In this document: positions 7,794-17,159 of the stretch, in pieces | How positions within the stretch are numbered: position 1 is the first letter of the stretch | Layout of the letters: each line of letters opens with the position of its first letter | Origin: Shewanella sp. c952 | GTDB lineage: Bacteria; Pseudomonadota; Gammaproteobacteria; Enterobacterales; Shewanellaceae | Assembly (NCBI RefSeq): GCF_019654975.1 | Contig: NZ_BPEW01000027.1 | Coordinates: forward strand, 1 to 59,157 | Reading direction: 5' to 3' | DNA: 59,157 nucleotides | Made by a program: the position numbers and the translations under genes | Notes under the pieces: model-generated | Seen by the model: the letters and a program-made list of their open reading frames with translations, nothing else | Databases searched by the model: none | What the model was told of the DNA's origin: nothing

Positions 7794-8390
7794 TTACCAA
7801 TCCAACTCATTTAAAGATTTAATATCGGATTTGCTTTTCCAATGCGTCTGCATCTTTCTATTCACAAATAAATTGTTGATATCTATATGTCGAAACTCAC
7901 TTCTTGATTTACTGTCATCTCCACTAACACCCTTGCCATGCTTCGTTGTTACCGTGATGTAACCACAACTATGGAGCTTTCTCAGAGATTTTATCATCGA
8001 CTCGTTTGTCATGATTATATGATGCTTCTTCAATTCCTCTCGCAGATTTTTAAAAGGCGCTTTACAATCATAAGAAGCACCATGCTTAATATATTCAAAA
8101 TCAACTTTAGCTTTAGGCTGCTCTGACTTTGCAGTCCAAAAAAAAGCCCCTCCCAGCAGTTTTGTTGTCTCCCAAAGTATCAAGTGAAGATAACAAGCGA
8201 TTCCGATATCAACTAGCGTCAAGAACGGATTTGAAACTAGATTTATATGGAAATAATCATTATCTGTTCGACTAACCATTTTAGGACTAAAGTCCTCAAA
8301 TGGGTTTCCATAATTATCACGACTAATCAATTGAAATAATTTTCTTTTATCAGTAGTTGGATTCAACTCTATTACCATATCACGCTCCAT
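7794..8390 (-). CDS. Hypothetical protein with probable winged-helix segment
   Basis: A 198-residue soluble protein I do not recognise. Residues about 130-160 (ESMIKSLRKLHSCGYITV followed by a Gly- and Lys-rich turn) look like the recognition helix and wing of a winged-helix DNA-binding domain. The start is either the ATG at 8390 (GGAG five bases upstream) or the ATG at 8378 (GGAG six bases upstream). A perfect 20-bp palindrome lies 12 bases before the 8390 start, and the gene is divergent from the DUF3987 gene, an arrangement typical of an autoregulator controlling a replication module. Regulator role is inference. Confidence 0.5.
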   Translation of the reverse strand: MERDMVIELNPTTDKRKLFQLISRDNYGNPFEDFSPKMVSRTDNDYFHINLVSNPFLTLVDIGIACYLHLILWETTKLLGGAFFWTAKSEQPKAKVDFEYIKHGASYDCKAPFKNLREELKKHHIIMTNESMIKSLRKLHSCGYITVTTKHGKGVSGDDSKSRSEFRHIDINNLFVNRKMQTHWKSKSDIKSLNELDW

Positions 8391-8402
8391 CCCTTCTCCA
8401 GC

Positions 8403-8422
8403 TAATCGACTGCAGTCGATTA
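8403..8422. promoter_or_regulatory. Perfect 20-bp palindrome, candidate operator
   Basis: TAATCGACTGCAGTCGATTA is its own reverse complement over all 20 bases. It lies just upstream of the winged-helix-like gene and within the 261-bp divergent region shared with the DUF3987 gene. Its symmetry and position suit a dimeric repressor. Confidence 0.55.
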
Positions 8423-8634
8423 ATCATTGAAAATAACCTTTAAAATACAACGTGTTATAGATACTTTACCACGAGAAAACACAAAATTAAAAATCACCCT
8501 TCAAAAAAAACCACTAACACCTTGATTTAATTATCAATATCCGACTTATAAAAAACAAAAACAGATCGTTTTTATCTCCTATTTGAAATATACAGAACTG
8601 ACATAATTAGCACAACAAACAAGAAGAGATAACA

Positions 8635-8655
8635 ATGAAATGGAGAGAGTTATGA
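8635..8655 (+). CDS. Possible 6-codon leader peptide ahead of the DUF3987 gene
   Basis: ATG at 8635 has AAGAAGAG seven bases upstream and encodes MKWREL, ending in a TGA at 8653 that overlaps the ATG at 8652 as ATGA. Its own GGAGAG codons form the ribosome site for 8652. The arrangement would couple translation of the large gene to this mini-ORF. It may be coincidental. Confidence 0.25.
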   Translation: MKWREL

Positions 8656-10736
8656 GTTTAGAAACAATATCATACGAACACCGCGGAGTTAAATCCTACC
8701 ATCATATACCAGTGGATACAAAAGAGATTCACTGCTTTAACATAGCAACTAAAAAAGCGATCGTTGAGTCTTCTCACATGAAGCGTAGAATTATGAAACG
8801 CAACAATGAAAACCAAAACCTACACCACTATCTAGACGTGGATAATTTAGAGGACTGTCAGCGATGGCCCGTGACTATAAGCTATGATGGAACCAAAGCG
8901 GAACTTGATGACTTCCTAATAACAGCTCCAGTAAAAGCGACCTTAGTTTTGCAAATGAATGAAGAATTATTCTTGATTTATCACCTACTGAATAATTGTT
9001 CTAAAGCGGATGCCCAGCTTCTTGCTGAAGCTCTCTCAAAAACTAACGATAAAGTATCTTCAATCTGTGGTTTCACTATCCCAGTTATTGGTAGCAAGCG
9101 TTACATTGGAGATAAAGTATTTGAGGTCACAATTATTCAATCTTCCTCTGAAATTATGAGTGCTTCAAAATTTGCAGATTCACTTTGTTTAGATGTGAAC
9201 CTAAATCCCGCCGAAATCAAAAATAGCTCTACAAATAGACTACCTCTACCTATCGACTCTCTCCCTGAAATGCTAAAAGAGTTTTCAACCAATGCTTCAA
9301 ATTCTATTGGTTGCGCTATCGACAATATCGTCATTCCAATTCTAGTAATGGTTGCCTCACTGATACATCATAAGCTGCATATCGCTCCAACGAAAAATAG
9401 CAATTTCCTCTTGGCAATCAACCTATGGGGTTTAGTTGTAATGGACTCTGGAGGTAAGAAATCACCGCCAATGCGATATATTTTAGACTTTTTAAGCCCA
9501 CTTACAGCGATGGCCAATGTAGCCCATGAGAAAGAGATAGTTATAAATAAGTCTGCTCAAATAAAAACAAAATTGATGAATAGCGCAATAAATAAAGAAG
9601 CTAATAAGCTTTTATCCGAGATGACTTCATTACCCGCTGATTCAGATGAATACAATCAGCTGGATTTTAAAGTTAATCACATATTAAGCAAGATGAAGGA
9701 CGAGCCAGAAGCTCCTACACTAAGGCGCTTGTCCGCCTCAACATTCACGCATGCAGCCTTTATACAAATGGTTCAACAGCACCCAAATGGTTTCCTGCTC
9801 TATCTAGACGAAATTTACTCTTTGGTTAAGAAAGTAAACCAAACTGGTAATGAAGAATTAAAAGGGCTCTTACTACAATTGTTCGATTCTTTTGGGATTT
9901 TCGATAGAGATACTAAAACGGGTAAATACAGCAAAACACATGATCGAACTATTTCAATTTTGGGAACATCCCAACCAGATAAACTAAATCCAATCTTGAA
10001 GCCGTTAGTAAGCAAAGGGGTGGACAATGATGGGTGGTTTAACCGTTTTCAACTTTTTGTATATGTACCTAACGAACATTGTAGTACAGCGATGCCATGC
10101 AAAATGGATGAATCGTTAGAAAAAATATTTCAAGAATTCATAACTAAACTCGATGACTTTAACTTTGGCTTCAAACCAGAACTACCTATGCGCGACAAGG
10201 TAGTTTCATTCAGCAAAAAGGCACAAAAAACATACGACAAATGGCTTTCTGAACATAATGAAAATATCGCAGAATTAGAAACATTATCAGGCAATGCTGT
10301 GCTAGTTAGTCAACTAAAAAAATATGATGCATTACTACCAAAGCTGGCTGTTTTATTTGAAATTTTTTCCAACTATGAAGATGATCATCAACATGAACCT
10401 TTTGACGCCGTCTATACCCCCTCGCTAGAAGCTGCCATAAAATTTATCGCTTATTTACGATCACATGCTCAATTCATTTTCGGAAAGGAAACACGTAGCA
10501 CTCAAGTCAATGCTGCCACAATTAGCGAAAAGCTACATTTTTTTCGTGCAAAACGCTTTACGACAAATGACATAACCAACAGAGAGTGGGCAGGAATCGG
10601 TCGCGACAAGGTTATAGCTTCTGAGGCGCTGCATTATTTGTGGGAAAAAAAGTGGATCAAAAAACTAACATCTAAAACTAATTCAGAAGCTTGGCTGATA
10701 AACCCGAAAGTTTTTCAGGAACACACTGAAAAGTAA
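8652..10736 (+). CDS. DUF3987 (YfjI-like) primase/helicase-associated ATPase
   Basis: A 694-residue protein with the layout of DUF3987 proteins, which are encoded by prophages and islands and resemble the superfamily 3 type helicase part of primase-helicases. A P-loop-like VVMDSGGKKSP lies at about 262-271 and an acidic LYLDEIYSL at about 383-390; ISILGTSQPDKL and the NRFQLFVYVP segment follow, matching the sensor and Arg-finger region. The middle has an internal helical, charged insertion. The ATG at 8652 is preceded by GGAG at six bases; an in-frame ATG at 8640 is also possible. It probably supports replication of the island. The canonical P-loop glycines are partly lost, so ATPase activity is not assured. 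Confidence 0.7.
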   Translation: MSLETISYEHRGVKSYHHIPVDTKEIHCFNIATKKAIVESSHMKRRIMKRNNENQNLHHYLDVDNLEDCQRWPVTISYDGTKAELDDFLITAPVKATLVLQMNEELFLIYHLLNNCSKADAQLLAEALSKTNDKVSSICGFTIPVIGSKRYIGDKVFEVTIIQSSSEIMSASKFADSLCLDVNLNPAEIKNSSTNRLPLPIDSLPEMLKEFSTNASNSIGCAIDNIVIPILVMVASLIHHKLHIAPTKNSNFLLAINLWGLVVMDSGGKKSPPMRYILDFLSPLTAMANVAHEKEIVINKSAQIKTKLMNSAINKEANKLLSEMTSLPADSDEYNQLDFKVNHILSKMKDEPEAPTLRRLSASTFTHAAFIQMVQQHPNGFLLYLDEIYSLVKKVNQTGNEELKGLLLQLFDSFGIFDRDTKTGKYSKTHDRTISILGTSQPDKLNPILKPLVSKGVDNDGWFNRFQLFVYVPNEHCSTAMPCKMDESLEKIFQEFITKLDDFNFGFKPELPMRDKVVSFSKKAQKTYDKWLSEHNENIAELETLSGNAVLVSQLKKYDALLPKLAVLFEIFSNYEDDHQHEPFDAVYTPSLEAAIKFIAYLRSHAQFIFGKETRSTQVNAATISEKLHFFRAKRFTTNDITNREWAGIGRDKVIASEALHYLWEKKWIKKLTSKTNSEAWLINPKVFQEHTEK

Positions 10737-10758
10737 TCATCAATATTTTGAGAAACAA

Positions 10759-10828
10759 CACGCACTACACGCACTTCTGTTGTGCGTGGTTCTTTACACA
10801 TGTACACCACCAAGTGAAGTGCGTGGTG
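10759..10828. repeat. Cluster of four CACGCAC/GTGCGTG motifs, hairpin-forming
   Basis: CACGCACT occurs at 10759-10766 and 10768-10775, and GTGCGTG on the opposite orientation at 10782-10788 and 10819-10825. The second and third pair as a perfect 7-bp stem with a 7-base loop, and CACCAC (10805-10810) pairs with GTGGTG (10823-10828). The cluster lies between the DUF3987 gene and a possible replication protein. It may be a terminator of the upstream gene, iteron-like binding sites, or both. Confidence 0.45.
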
Positions 10829-10974
10829 ATATTAAACACAGAGACACCTTTGTGTTACAGCTGAGCAAACAAGTATTTTTGTACTCATTAGCCATAACGT
10901 AGCCTGAACATGTATGGAAGTACCTGCTCTAGCTTCGCATTTGAGTACTTTAGCCACTATTAAGGTAATTACAG

Positions 10975-12414
10975 ATGAAAACTCGAACCTGTTCTTCTAA
11001 TAGCACTGTCACTAAGCCTATTACCTCTGCTACTAAGCTTAGCAAGGCTATGTATCAATTAAGATCTACTAGTAATAAGTATCCCTATTTTTTGATGCCA
11101 CTTTCCGAACTACCTGATTTAGGGGACAAAGAACTACTTCTAGAATTATCTAGCAAGTACACCAATTTTTATCACTCATCAGGAAAGTTCACAGAACTAA
11201 GTGATGAAAGCATATCTAGTTTTGTACAGAATGATGAATACATTAGACACTCTCACAAGTTACTCAGCACCTTACTTGGAGATCCTTCTCAGCACCTAGA
11301 AGTTAGTATTGATGATTGCGCCTTTACCTTAGAGTTAAGTCAAAAGGTATGGGATCAAATGGGCGAGCAGAGCTCCAAGAAGCTTAATGGAAAACATACT
11401 GAATTAAAGAGTCTGGTAATGGAGGGGGCAAATGGGGAAGCATTTCTAAAGATCTTCCATAAATCGGGAGGAGAACTTGGCCACCTTTATCAATACCATT
11501 GGATATATCGTTTTAGTACTGGAGGAGAAATACGCTTCCATTATATGCCTGTGGATGACAGTTCAAGTAGCTGCAATGGAAAGCACAAAAGTAGCGAAAC
11601 CATTCGCTCATCTAGAATATCATTCCGTCTATCATCACTCGGCATTAACAACCTTAAAATATTCCTTAGCTGGCTTAGAAGCTTATCCAAAGCAGCGTAC
11701 GATAAAGCGGTTTTTCATGATGACTCAAAAACAAAAGGAACTACTAACGGGGCATACATAACCAGAATAGATTTTGAAGCGAAGTTTTATGGCCTTCCAT
11801 TTCCTTTTTTAATGCTGAAAGACACTCATCACTCGGTCGAACACTTTGCCATATGTCCAAAAGATTCGAGTAAATCAATGGCTAGCTCAGGCTACTCTGG
11901 AGACCACGCTAACAACTCACACTTTATTTCTTATGATCCAGTACTTAAGTTGATCTATGAAGGAATTATTACGCTTGAAGAGGCTGCGTGCTTTGTCGCA
12001 CTATGCAAGATTGAGCGGCGCTTGCTCCCTAGTAAAAATGGGAATGGTGGCTTACTCGTTACTGCTCTGGATAAAGTTAGCGCTAACTTTGAACGCCTAT
12101 ACATATACTCCCCAAAGGTGTTCAAGCACTTACCAGAGAAGTTAGCAGCTAAGCTTGCACGCTTTAAGTCTGATGCAGTCTGGGACCATTTAGGGAAACG
12201 AGAAACTAAGCAGTTAGAAAAAATGCTCAATGATCCTCAATTCAAAATTCCAATCAATGCCGATGAAATGAATTTGAAATGTTACCTGCTGGCTCAACAA
12301 CTTCAACAAGTCATAATGAAGCCAACCCTGAATACGCACCAAATAGCTAAGGGGAATTTGAAGCCATCTAGAAAGGAGATTATACAGTCGATTAAATCTT
12401 GCCAAGATAGTTAA
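10975..12414 (+). CDS. Hypothetical protein, possibly a replication initiator
   Basis: A 479-residue soluble protein with an AAGGTAA ribosome site. I do not recognise it with certainty. The middle has YITRIDFEAKFYG (about residue 265), then HFISYDPVLKLIYEG and CKIERRLLPS (about 315-345). A strand with RxD, then a YDxxxK and an ExRL pattern recalls initiators of the gene II/X type used by filamentous phages and some plasmids. It follows the DUF3987 gene and the GTGCGTG repeat cluster, a setting that suits a replication role. The N-terminus is Ser/Thr-rich. It could equally be an unrelated island protein. Confidence 0.4.
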   Translation: MKTRTCSSNSTVTKPITSATKLSKAMYQLRSTSNKYPYFLMPLSELPDLGDKELLLELSSKYTNFYHSSGKFTELSDESISSFVQNDEYIRHSHKLLSTLLGDPSQHLEVSIDDCAFTLELSQKVWDQMGEQSSKKLNGKHTELKSLVMEGANGEAFLKIFHKSGGELGHLYQYHWIYRFSTGGEIRFHYMPVDDSSSSCNGKHKSSETIRSSRISFRLSSLGINNLKIFLSWLRSLSKAAYDKAVFHDDSKTKGTTNGAYITRIDFEAKFYGLPFPFLMLKDTHHSVEHFAICPKDSSKSMASSGYSGDHANNSHFISYDPVLKLIYEGIITLEEAACFVALCKIERRLLPSKNGNGGLLVTALDKVSANFERLYIYSPKVFKHLPEKLAAKLARFKSDAVWDHLGKRETKQLEKMLNDPQFKIPINADEMNLKCYLLAQQLQQVIMKPTLNTHQIAKGNLKPSRKEIIQSIKSCQDS

Positions 12415-12616
12415 TTTCAGCGTTAACTACTTGTGTGCTCAATCAATGACTTGCAATAAATCCCTCTAACTAACAGCTTAATTCATACTCTAGGGTGTGT
12501 TTTAAGCAGCCTTTGGAGGCCTGTTTTCTCGTCGTGTGTAGTGATACTGAAGAGCTCAAATATAACAGTTTTCACCGTAGCGAGGACAAATACAGCCCAT
12601 TTCCGGTTAGTGTACG

Positions 12617-13915
12617 TTACCGTGAAGTTGGGGTATCAAGTATTTGGCTTAGTTCATCTAAGAGGCAATCTTTGAATGGCCAAGGTATACCTCCTTTCTT
12701 ACATATCAATCTAAGATCAGGTTCAATTCTACTAAAGTGTCTTCTTATTGAAGCATTGGCGCTAGAGGCTAACAACCATGCTTGGTCTCTTTCTTTTAAA
12801 GATACAGCTTTGCTATGAAGCTTAGATTCTAACTGCAGCAACTCTGCAGATTTTTCATCGAGATCCCCTAATTGCTCCTCAACCGAAGCCAACGTTTCTA
12901 ACTTACTATCTAGCTTATATTCTGCTTCATGTATCTTACTCAACAGAGATTTATGCTTCTCGTATAAGTCTTGAATAAAATCCTGTTCAAGTCGATCAAA
13001 TTTCGCTTCATTTTGTTCATCAAGTTGCCTTAAGTGCTGATCTTCAAGTTGGTCCATAGTACTTGAGAAGGAAGAGCGGGCAGCTTCTATATTAGCTTGC
13101 TGTTCCGATCTGAATTTATCTACTTGAGTTGACACTTCAACCAGTTCATCCGTTACAGCCTTAACCCTCTTCTTGTAATCTGAATACAGATGCTCAAAAG
13201 AATCTACATACTCAGTTCTATGTTTAATCTCCCTATCAAGCTGGTCTTGCTCTCGTTGAAGCTGTTTATTTTTATCTATTAATTTCTTAGTGATTGCTCG
13301 CTCATGTCCTTGAAATAACTGAGCTATAGCACCAGCAGGTGCCACAGAGATCCAAAGCAGACAAGTTCTTTTGAGGTGACTCTCAATATGCTTATCAGAA
13401 ATGACGTCTTCAAATAAAGTAAAATCACTAAAATCTATCTCGATGACCGAAGCATTCGCAGCCTTATATTCTGAGGCTTTCAGCCTATCCACCTCATGGG
13501 TGACTTTTACTTCAATTAGAATTCGTTCTCCATCACAATACCCCGTTACATCTGGTATGCGCTTTGTTGGCCTTAAACTTTTTTCGAGCTTAACATCATC
13601 AAAATTAATAGTGAGAGAGGTAGGGTTGGAGAAGCCTATTGGGACCGTGAGTTTTCTATGTCGGTCCAAGTACTTCTTAACTCTGAGGTGTATCTCACTT
13701 TCGCCACTCCATTGGCAATTCTTCTTATCTGATTCTTGGTGGTGTGCAAAATGCCATTGTTTGACCTTGCCCTGCTTTGCGGATAGTCGACCGTGGCAAT
13801 CTATACAAACACATTCACAACCTAAACCATTTTCAACATCTTCAACTGAAACAAAGTTTCCTTCGTTGTTCAGTGCATATGTCATTTTTACAGCCTGAAA
13901 CTGACTCATCTCCAC
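12617..13915 (-). CDS. CoiA-like nuclease with long C-terminal coiled coil
   Basis: A 432-residue protein. The N-terminal part resembles competence protein CoiA: a CxxC (C37, C40), QWHFAHH, then GESEIHLRVKKYL, then a PD-(D/E)xK core with IPDVTGYCDGERILIEVKV (D122, E135, K137). Residues about 210-390 are almost pure charged heptad sequence, a long coiled coil, ending in a short basic tail. CoiA acts on DNA during natural transformation, but CoiA-like domains are also common in islands. The GTG at 13915 with AGGGA five bases upstream is the likely start; an ATG at 13909 is also in frame. It is transcribed away from the recombinase at 14144. The coiled coil suggests an SMC-like or oligomerising role, which is inference. 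Confidence 0.7.
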   Translation of the reverse strand: MEMSQFQAVKMTYALNNEGNFVSVEDVENGLGCECVCIDCHGRLSAKQGKVKQWHFAHHQESDKKNCQWSGESEIHLRVKKYLDRHRKLTVPIGFSNPTSLTINFDDVKLEKSLRPTKRIPDVTGYCDGERILIEVKVTHEVDRLKASEYKAANASVIEIDFSDFTLFEDVISDKHIESHLKRTCLLWISVAPAGAIAQLFQGHERAITKKLIDKNKQLQREQDQLDREIKHRTEYVDSFEHLYSDYKKRVKAVTDELVEVSTQVDKFRSEQQANIEAARSSFSSTMDQLEDQHLRQLDEQNEAKFDRLEQDFIQDLYEKHKSLLSKIHEAEYKLDSKLETLASVEEQLGDLDEKSAELLQLESKLHSKAVSLKERDQAWLLASSANASIRRHFSRIEPDLRLICKKGGIPWPFKDCLLDELSQILDTPTSR

Positions 13916-14091
13916 ATTTTCCCTAATGCTTTGAACATGAATAAATCAGCCCTAAAATTGAGCTTGTAGAGACTTTACCATTTTCCACTCGCTGAACAAT
14001 CATTTACACACTAGAACAACTGGTTTAACAATTTTACTTCACGAAAACTAACCGTCCAAAAGCACCACTAAAACCGCTCTCAACAACTTGA

Positions 14092-14097
14092 TATAAT
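14092..14097 (+). promoter_or_regulatory. Candidate -10 box (TATAAT) of the 14144 recombinase
   Basis: A consensus TATAAT about 47 bases before the recombinase ATG, in an otherwise gene-free 228-bp divergent region. No good -35 element is seen at the usual spacing. Confidence 0.35.
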
Positions 14098-14143
14098 AGT
14101 GTTATCAGCACGAAGCTCTTCGTGTTCTATCTAGGCTCCCCTT

Positions 14144-15073
14144 ATGAATAATCAAACTCCAACGGCGTTGTTTTTGTCACGCCTTGCGCCCAGTGGGCGT
14201 AGACCATTGCGCTGTCAATTAAACACCGTACGCAAGCTGCTTAAGTGGAAAGGTGAAGTAGATTCACAGCCGTTTCACACGTTGAATTACGCTCAAATTG
14301 AATACGTGAAACGCCATAAGTTGGATGATGGGAAATCACCTCGGACGATTAACTTAGTACTGTTCGCACTTAAGGCTATCGTCAAGACAGGCTTCCTGAT
14401 GGGAGTGGTCGAAGATATGCAATGGCGTCAAGTGCAGGCGATTAAGCACCTCCCCATCAACCCAAGCAGCCGAGGTAAGGCGTTATCATCCGACAGTGTT
14501 AGCCAATTAATTACCACCTGCTATTTGGATAAACGGTACATAGGTAAACGCGACTGTTGTATCTTGGCGCTGTTCCTAAGTACTGGCTTGAGACGCTTTG
14601 AGTTAGCCAACCTAACAGTCAGTGATATTAACCTTGATAAGCACACACTCACCGTTAAGTCCGGCAAGGGTAAAAAACCACGCAAGCAACCCATCCCAAT
14701 CTGGGCGTTAACCTATATCGACAACTGGCTAAGGGTTAGGACGCATCAACAGGGTGACCTGTTTAATCCCATCTGGAACAATGTAATAAAACATGACCGC
14801 GGCCTTAGTAGTGCAGCCCTATACCAGATAGTAAAAGCACGTACCTTAGCCAACACAGGCATCGATATTTCACCACACGATTTACGCCGCACGTTCATTA
14901 CCGAACTACTCAACCAGAAAGTCGATTTAAGCACCGCCAGTAAACTTGCAGGTCACGCCAATGTTACCACCACTCAGATTTATGATAAGCGCGATGAATC
15001 CGTAATGAGAGAGGCGATAGACCAACTGAACTATCAACTTAATGATCCGCAAGCCGGAGGTGAAGATGACTAG
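14144..15073 (+). CDS. Tyrosine recombinase (XerC/D-like integrase), 309 residues
   Basis: A short integrase with a SAM-like N-terminal domain (residues about 10-110) and a complete catalytic domain: GLRRFEL (R150), a Lys-rich beta turn VKSGKGKKPRKQ (about 171-182), PHDLRRTF (H245, R248), LAGHANVTTTQIY (H271 and nucleophile Y280). It overlaps the following AAA gene by eight bases, so the two proteins are made together. Such a coupling suggests that the ATPase works with the recombinase in a mobile module rather than being host XerC/D. The base composition here is less AT-rich than in the genes to the left. Confidence 0.9.
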   Translation: MNNQTPTALFLSRLAPSGRRPLRCQLNTVRKLLKWKGEVDSQPFHTLNYAQIEYVKRHKLDDGKSPRTINLVLFALKAIVKTGFLMGVVEDMQWRQVQAIKHLPINPSSRGKALSSDSVSQLITTCYLDKRYIGKRDCCILALFLSTGLRRFELANLTVSDINLDKHTLTVKSGKGKKPRKQPIPIWALTYIDNWLRVRTHQQGDLFNPIWNNVIKHDRGLSSAALYQIVKARTLANTGIDISPHDLRRTFITELLNQKVDLSTASKLAGHANVTTTQIYDKRDESVMREAIDQLNYQLNDPQAGGEDD

Positions 15074-17123
15074 GCTTCATACACCGTTGGCCGAAGATAA
15101 TTTGATATTAGAAGTATCACAAATACAGTCCCACCAAAGCAGTGCAACCGCCTATGCCTATAGCGCCCTCGCCTCTGGTTATGTCGATGATACTGACCTT
15201 CAGGAACTCAACAGCCGCATGATAAAAGTAGTGTGCGGCAAAGGTATCAGGTTAGGCGCAGGCAACAATCTCAACAATCTAAAGCAGCACCTCAAACAAC
15301 AATGTCTTCAGGAAAATACCATTAACCTAGACCACAACTGCAAGTTACTTTCCCAAGGGTTAGGCTTGCCAAGTGACGGTTGGAAGGTAGTGAAATTTAT
15401 TGCGGTGATGAATGTTAACCGTGGCCTATTTGACCTCATCAACAAGATATTACCGGAGGACAATTACGCCAATGCTATGTTCGCCTACACGTTAGATATA
15501 TCAGAGGTTAAGCTGGTTGAAGTCCTAAAGGTGCTGGTGTCTACTGGGCTGTTTGACCAGTTCTTCGATAGTAGCCTCATTGATTTCATGAACCTACCGC
15601 AGGCTATCACTAGCTTACTGCTCGGTAACAAGGTGGATGAGTACATCAATCTTATTAAACCGTTCATACAATCCAAACCTAAATCAGAACTGAAGTTACG
15701 CCACTTTAGCCACCTTGAGTGTGACACCTTGCTGCAGTTCTTGGACAACAGTATCAACCAGTCCATGCAGGGGATTAACATCCTTCTCTACGGTTTGCCC
15801 GGCACAGGAAAGACCGAACTAGCCAAAGTACTGGCTGGTAAAACACACTCGCACCTTTTCGCCATTAAACCCATAGGCGATGAAGTGCCAGAAGAACGTG
15901 CTAGGTTCAAGAAGCAAGCCTTCAGCTCTAACCTAAGGCTGCAATACCTCACGCTGGTGCAACGGTTGGTCTCCGCTGATGAAAAGACCTTACTGCTCAT
16001 TGATGAGTGTGAAGATATCTTTGAGCAAAGCCTTTCTCACCGAGGTTACGGCAAGGATATGTTGCATGAGCTGATGGAACAAAACACGATACCAACCCTT
16101 TGGATCACCAACCACATAGATGTTATTCCTCATAGCTGCATACGCCGCTTCACCTACGTTCTCAATGTCACTATTCCTGACAACCGCGTTATGGAAAGCT
16201 TGATGGACAACAGCTTCAAGGGGCTAAGGGTATCCAAGGTATTTAAACGCCAACTGGCTACGCAACCAGAACTAACACCAGCTCACATTACTAACGCGGC
16301 TTTCGTGACTCACAACACCATGCTGACAGGTAAGGCTGCCGAGCATAATATTGAAACAATGATAAAAAGTAGCTTAACGGCTTGCGGCCATAACACTCAC
16401 ACTCAGGGTTATAAGCCACAGTTACCCTTCTCTACCGAGTACCTCAACATCAAAGGGGGCAACCAATCAATTACCCAGCTAGAACAAACCTTAGGTAAAA
16501 CATGTGATATCCGCACTCTGCTGCTGGGCCCTCCAGGCACAGGAAAAACAGCGGTCGTTGAGTACTTGGCTAGCACCTGTAACCGCGAGCTAGTAACGAT
16601 TAGGTGCTCAGACGTACTCGGCAAGTACGTAGGCGAAAGTGAGAAAAATATCGCTCGAATTTTTCAAGAGGCCAAAGATAACAACTGCATCTTATTCTTT
16701 GATGAGGTAGACAGTTTACTCCTAGACCGTGGCGGCTTAGACGCAAGCTGGGAGATACAGCAAGTGAATGAACTGCTAACTCAGATGGAGTGTTTCAATC
16801 AGCCATTCTTTGCTGCTACGAATTACTCAGAACGTCTAGACAGAGCTGTGATGCGTCGATTTGATTTCAAGTTGTCATTTGATTATCTAGCAGAAAAACA
16901 AGCTCAGGAACTCTTCCAAAACGTTACAGCTAGCCATACGCTTTCGACTCAAACACTACACTCGCTAGACTCACTTAAACTGTTGACCCCCGGTGATTTT
17001 TCAATCTTAAAGCGTCGCCAAAAACTTCAAGACGTAAAACTTACAACAGAGGAGTGCTTAGCAATCCTAACCACCGAGAACAATAGTAAACCCAGCAACA
17101 GAACCATCGGCTTCAAGTACTAA
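15066..17123 (+). CDS. Tandem AAA+ ATPase coupled to the recombinase
   Basis: A 685-residue protein with two AAA+ modules. Module 1: Walker A GLPGTGKT at about 243-250 and Walker B LLLIDECEDIF. Module 2: Walker A GPPGTGKT at about 488-495, Walker B CILFFDEVDSLL, and MRRFDF as the arginine-finger region, closest to FtsH/Cdc48-like AAA domains. The first 230 residues are helical and unassigned. The ATG at 15066 has GGAGGTG just upstream, so it is preferred to the ATG at 15042. It overlaps the integrase stop by eight bases. Probably a remodeller or regulator of the recombinase complex, or an effector-type ATPase; no protease or nuclease domain is present. Confidence 0.8.
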   Translation: MTRLHTPLAEDNLILEVSQIQSHQSSATAYAYSALASGYVDDTDLQELNSRMIKVVCGKGIRLGAGNNLNNLKQHLKQQCLQENTINLDHNCKLLSQGLGLPSDGWKVVKFIAVMNVNRGLFDLINKILPEDNYANAMFAYTLDISEVKLVEVLKVLVSTGLFDQFFDSSLIDFMNLPQAITSLLLGNKVDEYINLIKPFIQSKPKSELKLRHFSHLECDTLLQFLDNSINQSMQGINILLYGLPGTGKTELAKVLAGKTHSHLFAIKPIGDEVPEERARFKKQAFSSNLRLQYLTLVQRLVSADEKTLLLIDECEDIFEQSLSHRGYGKDMLHELMEQNTIPTLWITNHIDVIPHSCIRRFTYVLNVTIPDNRVMESLMDNSFKGLRVSKVFKRQLATQPELTPAHITNAAFVTHNTMLTGKAAEHNIETMIKSSLTACGHNTHTQGYKPQLPFSTEYLNIKGGNQSITQLEQTLGKTCDIRTLLLGPPGTGKTAVVEYLASTCNRELVTIRCSDVLGKYVGESEKNIARIFQEAKDNNCILFFDEVDSLLLDRGGLDASWEIQQVNELLTQMECFNQPFFAATNYSERLDRAVMRRFDFKLSFDYLAEKQAQELFQNVTASHTLSTQTLHSLDSLKLLTPGDFSILKRRQKLQDVKLTTEECLAILTTENNSKPSNRTIGFKY

Positions 17124-17159
17124 CGCACAAAGTAAGTAGCACCCGATTCAATACCATTA

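Noticed and set aside
12495..12818. A 107-codon plus-strand reading frame
   Set aside because: Most of it lies antisense to the 3' end of the CoiA-like gene, which has clear domain motifs; no ribosome site or recognisable protein.
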